Part shown: positions 5,228 to 8,153 of the stretch, piece after piece
How positions within the stretch are numbered: position 1 is the first letter of the stretch
Layout of the letters: each line of letters starts with the position of its first letter
NCBI GenBank assembly: GCA_028715025.1
Contig: JAQTLG010000063.1
Coordinates: 1 to 8,153 of the forward strand
From: Dehalococcoidia bacterium
GTDB taxonomy: Bacteria; Chloroflexota; Dehalococcoidia; GIF9; UBA5629
DNA length: 8,153 nt
Direction of reading: 5' to 3'
The notes under the pieces: model-generated
Seen by the model: only the letters and a program-made list of their open reading frames with translations
Databases searched by the model: none
Told to the model about the DNA's origin: nothing
Made by a program: the position numbers and the translations under genes

Positions 5228-6169
5228 TTAACGCCCATGATTGAGGGACCTCAGCAGGGCGGTCAGCAGCGCAAGGCCGTGGGCCGGAACCTTGAGCTCA
5301 CGGGCACGGCGCAGCGGTTCATTGAAGATAGCATCTATCTCCATGGCCTTGCCCTCCACAAAATCGATCATAGTGCTTGGCCTGTAAGCTCCCATGGTGG
5401 AGGTCTTCTGAAACATGCTTTCAACCAGCGCTTCTCCATCGATGACGGCCTTTTCGCCATGATATGCCAGGTCGGCATTCCCCGCGCAAATAACCTCCTG
5501 CATCAAAGCCCCGGCTGCGGCGCGCAGGCCCGCGTCTGACATGACGCGGTCGGTCGTGATTCCTCCCCCGGCCACGCACAGGCCGCTGAAAGGGATATTC
5601 CAGCAGAGCTTCTCCCAGCGGGCCTTCAAAAGCGAAGATGCGGAGACGATGCTGGTTTTGCTGCCCGACCATAGTGCCAGGGCCCTTTCGATTTCGGCAG
5701 GATTGTTTTTATGGTGCCCCAAAGTCACCGTGCCGTAGGCCAGGTGATGCACGTTACCAGGCTTGCCCCTGTTGATACAGGTAAAGGCCAGGCCTCCGAA
5801 TATCCGTTCTTCGCCGAACCACCCGGCGAAATGGTCCTCCAGCCCCAGGCCGTTCATCAGCACCAGTATGCGTGTGTCGGCGCCCACGCAGGGCTGGACC
5901 AGCTTCTGTGCGGAATGAATGGAGGTCGACTTGAGAGCGCAGATCACCCAGTCAACCGTACCTATCTCGCTGCTGTCTGCAGCTGTAAAGGGATGAGTCA
6001 GCAGGAAATCACCATCAGGGCTGGTTACGTTCAGGCCGGACGACCTGACGGCATGGTAGTCTCGCCTGACCAGGAAGCGGACATCATGTCCGGCCTCGGC
6101 CAGACGTCCGCCGTAATAGCTCCCCATGGCGCCGGCGCCTATCACAGCGATGCGTTGTGCTTTTTTCAT
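5228..6169 (-). CDS. panE: 2-dehydropantoate 2-reductase (ketopantoate reductase)
   Basis: The 313-aa protein matches the ApbA/PanE family, which reduces ketopantoate to pantoate with NADPH in the pantothenate/CoA pathway. The N-terminal Rossmann domain opens with IAVIGAGAMGSYYGGRLAEA, where G11-x-G13-x2-G16 binds the nucleotide. R35-R36 at the end of the second strand suits the NADP phosphate. Other family marks are LMNGLGLED (N106), the catalytic lysine K187 in RWEKLCWN with N191, and the late E277 in DFVEGKAMEID, equivalent to the catalytic Glu of the E. coli enzyme. The length is normal. Many anaerobes carry several paralogs of this fold, some acting on other 2-oxoacids, and no panB/panC is in the window, so the substrate is family-level inference. 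The SD before ATG 6169 is weak. The 28-aa gene lies 104 bp upstream on the same strand. Confidence 0.88.
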   Translation of the reverse strand: MKKAQRIAVIGAGAMGSYYGGRLAEAGHDVRFLVRRDYHAVRSSGLNVTSPDGDFLLTHPFTAADSSEIGTVDWVICALKSTSIHSAQKLVQPCVGADTRILVLMNGLGLEDHFAGWFGEERIFGGLAFTCINRGKPGNVHHLAYGTVTLGHHKNNPAEIERALALWSGSKTSIVSASSLLKARWEKLCWNIPFSGLCVAGGGITTDRVMSDAGLRAAAGALMQEVICAGNADLAYHGEKAVIDGEALVESMFQKTSTMGAYRPSTMIDFVEGKAMEIDAIFNEPLRRARELKVPAHGLALLTALLRSLNHGR

Positions 6170-6273
6170 GCAAATATCTTAACAGAGAAGCCGGTTTGTA
6201 TTGAAATCCGGCGCCGTGGGGCTGTTTTTAAGGGCTTAGCACAAACCCTGCTTGCGGATTCCGCTGGTACAGG

Positions 6274-6360
6274 TTATATCGCGGTAGCGACAAACAGCAC
6301 GCCTGCCAGAAACAGGGCCACTGCCAGGATGGTGGCTGCTACATAAGTCATCTTATTCAT
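6274..6360 (-). CDS. Single-transmembrane microprotein (28 aa)
   Basis: A short frame encodes MNKMTYVAATILAVALFLAG followed by VLFVATAI and TAA. It is preceded by AAGGAGG 8 nt before the ATG, one of the best Shine-Dalgarno sites in the window. Nearly all of it (residues 6-28) is one hydrophobic helix with a positive N-terminus, typical of bacterial single-pass microproteins. Such proteins often tune a larger membrane complex. It does not match the small subunits I know well (CydX, KdpF). The gene lies between the 126-aa gene (122 bp upstream) and panE (104 bp downstream) on the same strand. A CAACCA/TGGTTG palindrome sits just upstream of the SD. Because it is so short, the SD and the purely hydrophobic reading are the main evidence. 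Confidence 0.65.
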   Translation of the reverse strand: MNKMTYVAATILAVALFLAGVLFVATAI

Positions 6361-6376
6361 GATGCATGCCTCCTTT

Positions 6377-6390
6377 CAACCATGTGGTTG
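6377..6390. repeat. Inverted repeat next to the microprotein ribosome binding site
   Basis: CAACCA (6377-6382) and TGGTTG (6385-6390) are perfect complements around two bases. It ends 4 nt before the GGAGG on the minus strand. It could be an operator half-site pair or a leader hairpin affecting access to the Shine-Dalgarno. No regulator is known for it. Confidence 0.4.
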
Positions 6391-6482
6391 AGAAGAAATA
6401 ATCCAACATCATGCAAATAGTCTAATGGATAATTGTTAGGACTTTATTAATGTTTTAGCAGGAGATGAGGTAAAAGGTGATT

Positions 6483-6863
6483 CTAACTGAAAGCCCTGCC
6501 GATCTTTGCGAAGAGAAATATAATGCCGTCGCCCATCCTGTCCAGTCCGCTTATGATACAATTGCCTATTTTATCAATGGTCTGCGAAAGGGGATTGGTT
6601 CCGGATGCCTGTGATGAGGTTTTGATGGTCTCCGGCGCCCCGGCGCTGCCCTGCCTGCAATGGACCTCCTGCAGTTCCATTATGGCCCTGTCGCATGTGG
6701 AGGAAAGGTCGTTGCCCAGGTGGGGATGGCTCTGCTCGACGCGCGCTATATTGCTTTTCAGTTCGTGCAGGGCGGCCATCATATGGCGGCAGCGGTCGCC
6801 GGTAATATCTGCCTGCGCAGGCATGGCCTGATCGGAACCGGAGGGAGTTTGCAGCACCATCAC
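6483..6863 (-). CDS. Hypothetical helical protein downstream of exonuclease III (126 aa)
   Basis: I do not recognise this protein. It starts with a polar linker (TPSGSDQAMPAQ). A helical region follows (about residues 22-70, DRCRHMMAALHELKSNIARVE, ending near ELQEVHC), then a Ser/Gly/Thr-rich linker (72-92). The C-terminus is an amphipathic or hydrophobic segment (about 95-125, DKIGNCIISGLDRMGDGI then IFLFAKIGRAFS) that could touch a membrane. There are four cysteines (25, 57, 69, 102) without a regular motif. The GTG at 6863 is 19 nt after the exonuclease III stop, so it is probably the last gene of that operon. ATG 6860 is an equally good start. The SD is weak (AAAGAG). The opposite strand also has an open frame here; the operon position favours this one. 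Confidence 0.6.
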   Translation of the reverse strand: MMVLQTPSGSDQAMPAQADITGDRCRHMMAALHELKSNIARVEQSHPHLGNDLSSTCDRAIMELQEVHCRQGSAGAPETIKTSSQASGTNPLSQTIDKIGNCIISGLDRMGDGIIFLFAKIGRAFS

Positions 6864-6882
6864 TCTTTATATTAAGGCTTGC

Positions 6883-7746
6883 TCAGCCTATTTTCAACGT
6901 TATGCCGACCGGACAGTGGTCCGATCCCCACACGTCTTTGAGAATGAATGCGTCGGTCAGCGATCCGGCCAGGTTGCGTGAGATAAAGAAATAGTCGAGA
7001 CGCCAACCGATATCCTTATCCCTCGCTTTGAAGCGGTAGCTCCACCAGGTGTAATGGCCCGCGTCCTTATGCAGGTGGCGGAAGGTGTCGACATACCCGT
7101 GATCGGTCAACTTATCCATCCAGGCGCGTTCCTCGGGCAGAAATCCGGAGGTCTCGCGGTTTTCCCTGGGCCGCGCGAGGTCTATCTCGGTATGGGCGAC
7201 ATTGAAGTCGCCGCAGATCACAATTTTTTCGCCCCGGGCTGATAATCGATCGACATGGTCCAGCAGCGCATCGTAAAAAGCCAGCTTAAAGGGCAGACGT
7301 TCCGCCATTTTATCGGCATTGGCCGCGCCCTCTTTGCGGGCAGTTGCCACTTCGCGCGGCGAATATGCCTTGGGGAAGTAGACATTAAAGAGTTTGAATC
7401 CAGGGTATTCGGTCATCAACACCCTGCCCTCGCTGTCGAACCTGTCGATACCCAGCCCGCTGCTGTGGGAAAGAGGTTTCTTGCGGCTGAAAGTGGCCAC
7501 ACCGCTGTAGCCCTTCTTCTCTGCGAAGCTCCATAGCGTGAAGTAGCCGGCCGGGTTCTCGAGGGCGGGCGGGATCTGGGGTTGTTGCAGCTTCGTTTCC
7601 TGGAAGCAGATAACGTCGGGTGATTCTCGCTTCAACCAGTCGAGAAAGGGCAGTGATGGTTGCCCGGCCGGTGTCAGGTTGGCCTTATCCAGCATGTTTC
7701 GCATGCTGACCACGTTCCAGGAGATAAGCTTGATTTGCTGGCTCAT
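6883..7746 (-). CDS. xth: Exodeoxyribonuclease III / AP endonuclease
   Basis: The 287-aa protein belongs to the ExoIII/APE1 branch of the endonuclease/exonuclease/phosphatase fold. It incises DNA at abasic sites and removes 3'-blocking groups in base-excision repair, using Mg2+. Conserved active-site residues are N11 in ISWNVVSMR, E50 in CFQETKL, Y123 in NVYFPKA, D180 and N182 in GDFNVAH, D251 in WRLDYFF, and D276-H277 in GSDHCPV. The second metal-side residue of the first motif, usually N or D (WNVN/WNVD), is V13 here. The length is slightly above the usual 250-270 aa. It starts 3 nt after the stop of the 106-aa Cys protein gene and is followed at 19 nt by the 126-aa gene, so it sits inside an operon. 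Confidence 0.95.
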   Translation of the reverse strand: MSQQIKLISWNVVSMRNMLDKANLTPAGQPSLPFLDWLKRESPDVICFQETKLQQPQIPPALENPAGYFTLWSFAEKKGYSGVATFSRKKPLSHSSGLGIDRFDSEGRVLMTEYPGFKLFNVYFPKAYSPREVATARKEGAANADKMAERLPFKLAFYDALLDHVDRLSARGEKIVICGDFNVAHTEIDLARPRENRETSGFLPEERAWMDKLTDHGYVDTFRHLHKDAGHYTWWSYRFKARDKDIGWRLDYFFISRNLAGSLTDAFILKDVWGSDHCPVGITLKIG

Positions 7747-7749
7747 CAG

Positions 7750-8070
7750 CTATTGCGGGTCGCCGCTTTCGTCCGACCACTCCTGCATGACCTTCTTAAT
7801 GCGTATGGCGAGGTTGGGATTGGAGCGCAGCCTTTCGATGAAAACCGGGCAGCCTTCCAACATCGAATTTTCGGCGGCCGACGCCAGGCCCGCCAGCAAC
7901 TGGTTGAGCCCCATGTCCTCCATGCCGGGAGGCGCGGAGAAAGAGACATTCGAGCCGAGCTGCTTTTTCAGGTCGAGCTCCGTTACGCGGACCGGCAGCA
8001 CGCAGTTTTTATACCAGGGGCAGGTCTTGCACTGCAACAATGATTGAGCTTCGTCAAGAATATCGGCCAT
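7750..8070 (-). CDS. Four-cysteine protein with C-x2-C-P-W-Y-x2-C motif (106 aa)
   Basis: The N-terminal part reads LLQCKTCPWYKNC (C14, C17, C23) and a fourth cysteine lies in LEGCPVFIERLRSNP (C74). The spacing C-x2-C-x5-C plus a distant C-P suits a [4Fe-4S] or zinc site formed by four cysteines. Between them is a linker with SAPPGMEDMGLNQLL, and the C-terminus is a charged helix (LAIRIKKVMQEW). I have no named family for it. It is probably cytosolic, with no signal or membrane segment. The start ATG 8070 has GGAGAA 4 nt upstream. It is tightly coupled to xth (3-nt gap), which suggests co-expression and possibly a link with repair. It follows 24 nt after the stop of another Cys-rich reading frame. 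Confidence 0.78.
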   Translation of the reverse strand: MADILDEAQSLLQCKTCPWYKNCVLPVRVTELDLKKQLGSNVSFSAPPGMEDMGLNQLLAGLASAAENSMLEGCPVFIERLRSNPNLAIRIKKVMQEWSDESGDPQ

Positions 8071-8092
8071 ATACTTCTCCAGTATAATAATA

Positions 8093-8105
8093 GACTATTT
8101 TAGTC
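8093..8105. repeat. Hyphenated palindrome GACTA-TTT-TAGTC
   Basis: Five-base arms (8093-8097 and 8101-8105) flank TTT. The element overlaps the stop codon of the partial upstream gene and lies 6 bp from a TATACT hexamer (8086-8081, minus strand). It could be an operator for an internal promoter of the 106-aa/xth operon or simply coincidence in an AT-rich gap. No suitable -35 accompanies the TATACT. Confidence 0.35.
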
Positions 8106-8153
8106 CTTCCCGGCCCCCGCCGCAGAAAAAGCTGCATTTCGGGCAGTACCTGG
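8095..8153 (-). CDS. C-terminal end of a Cys-rich protein (gene begins beyond the right edge)
   Basis: The last 19 codons of a minus-strand frame end in TAG at 8097-8095 and read RYCPKCSFFCGGGGREGLK. The C-x2-C-x4-C arrangement with aromatic residues looks like the end of a metal-binding protein. The frame is short, so a chance opening is possible. The cysteine pattern and the 24-nt distance to the next start on the same strand are in favour. If real, it heads the operon with the 106-aa protein and exonuclease III. Confidence 0.45.
   Translation of the reverse strand, partial: RYCPKCSFFCGGGREGLK

Noticed and set aside
6205..6232. GC-rich palindrome CGGCGCCG followed by TTTTT as a plus-strand terminator
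   Set aside because: The palindrome has no loop, is separated from the T-run by unpaired bases, and no plus-strand gene ends nearby.
6254..6264. Palindrome GCGGA-t-TCCGC as a terminator after the microprotein gene
   Set aside because: The single-base centre cannot form a tight RNA hairpin and no T-run follows on the minus strand.
5711..6346. Plus-strand open frame of 211 codons
   Set aside because: It is antisense to panE and the microprotein. The minus strand carries the full set of PanE active-site motifs.
7660..8047. Overlapping plus-strand frames of 122 and 127 codons
   Set aside because: They are antisense to the 106-aa Cys protein and the start of xth, and they have no SD or domain pattern.

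Overview
The window looks like an ordinary chromosomal stretch from a strictly anaerobic bacterium of moderate GC content. My best guess is Chloroflexota, class Dehalococcoidia or a relative. The reasons are the iron-sulfur proteins (a DUF362 protein with two ferredoxin-type motifs and a stand-alone 4Fe-4S protein), a DegV protein, a multi-PAS sensor and several lineage-restricted small membrane or Cys-rich proteins. This is inference from gene content, not a marker gene; a clostridial or deltaproteobacterial origin is not excluded. Strong Shine-Dalgarno (SD) sites (GGAGG type) and sigma70-like promoters are visible. I see no rRNA, tRNA, CRISPR, transposase or integrase.

Layout: 1..1023 (-) is the N-terminal part of a triple-PAS signalling protein running off the left edge. 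Across a 172-bp AT-rich divergent spacer, 1196..2377 (+) encodes a DUF362/2x[4Fe-4S] protein. It converges on degV (2409..3245, -); both genes end inside one inverted repeat. Next on the minus strand is a three-helix membrane protein (3408..4055) with a good promoter and SD. Its C-terminal domain resembles a zincin-like metallopeptidase that has lost its histidines. A 246-bp spacer with several inverted repeats precedes a 63-aa two-helix membrane protein (4302..4493, +). That gene converges, over a GC-rich palindrome, on a 72-aa Fer4_19-type ferredoxin (4510..4728, -). Divergent from the ferredoxin is a 138-aa exported or lipoprotein candidate (4804..5220, +).

The right part is all on the minus strand. 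It holds a likely operon: the end of a Cys-rich gene (8095..8153), a 106-aa four-cysteine protein (7750..8070), exonuclease III (6883..7746) and a 126-aa unknown protein (6483..6863). After this come a 28-aa single-helix microprotein with a near-ideal SD (6274..6360) and ketopantoate reductase (panE-like, 5228..6169).

The genes do not form one obvious pathway. Recognisable jobs are sensing (PAS), redox chemistry (DUF362-ferredoxin, Fer4_19), fatty-acid binding (DegV), pantothenate/CoA synthesis (PanE) and base-excision repair (Xth). I found no clear new multi-gene system. The best leads are the degenerate peptidase-like membrane protein, the microprotein, and the Cys-rich pair sitting next to exonuclease III.
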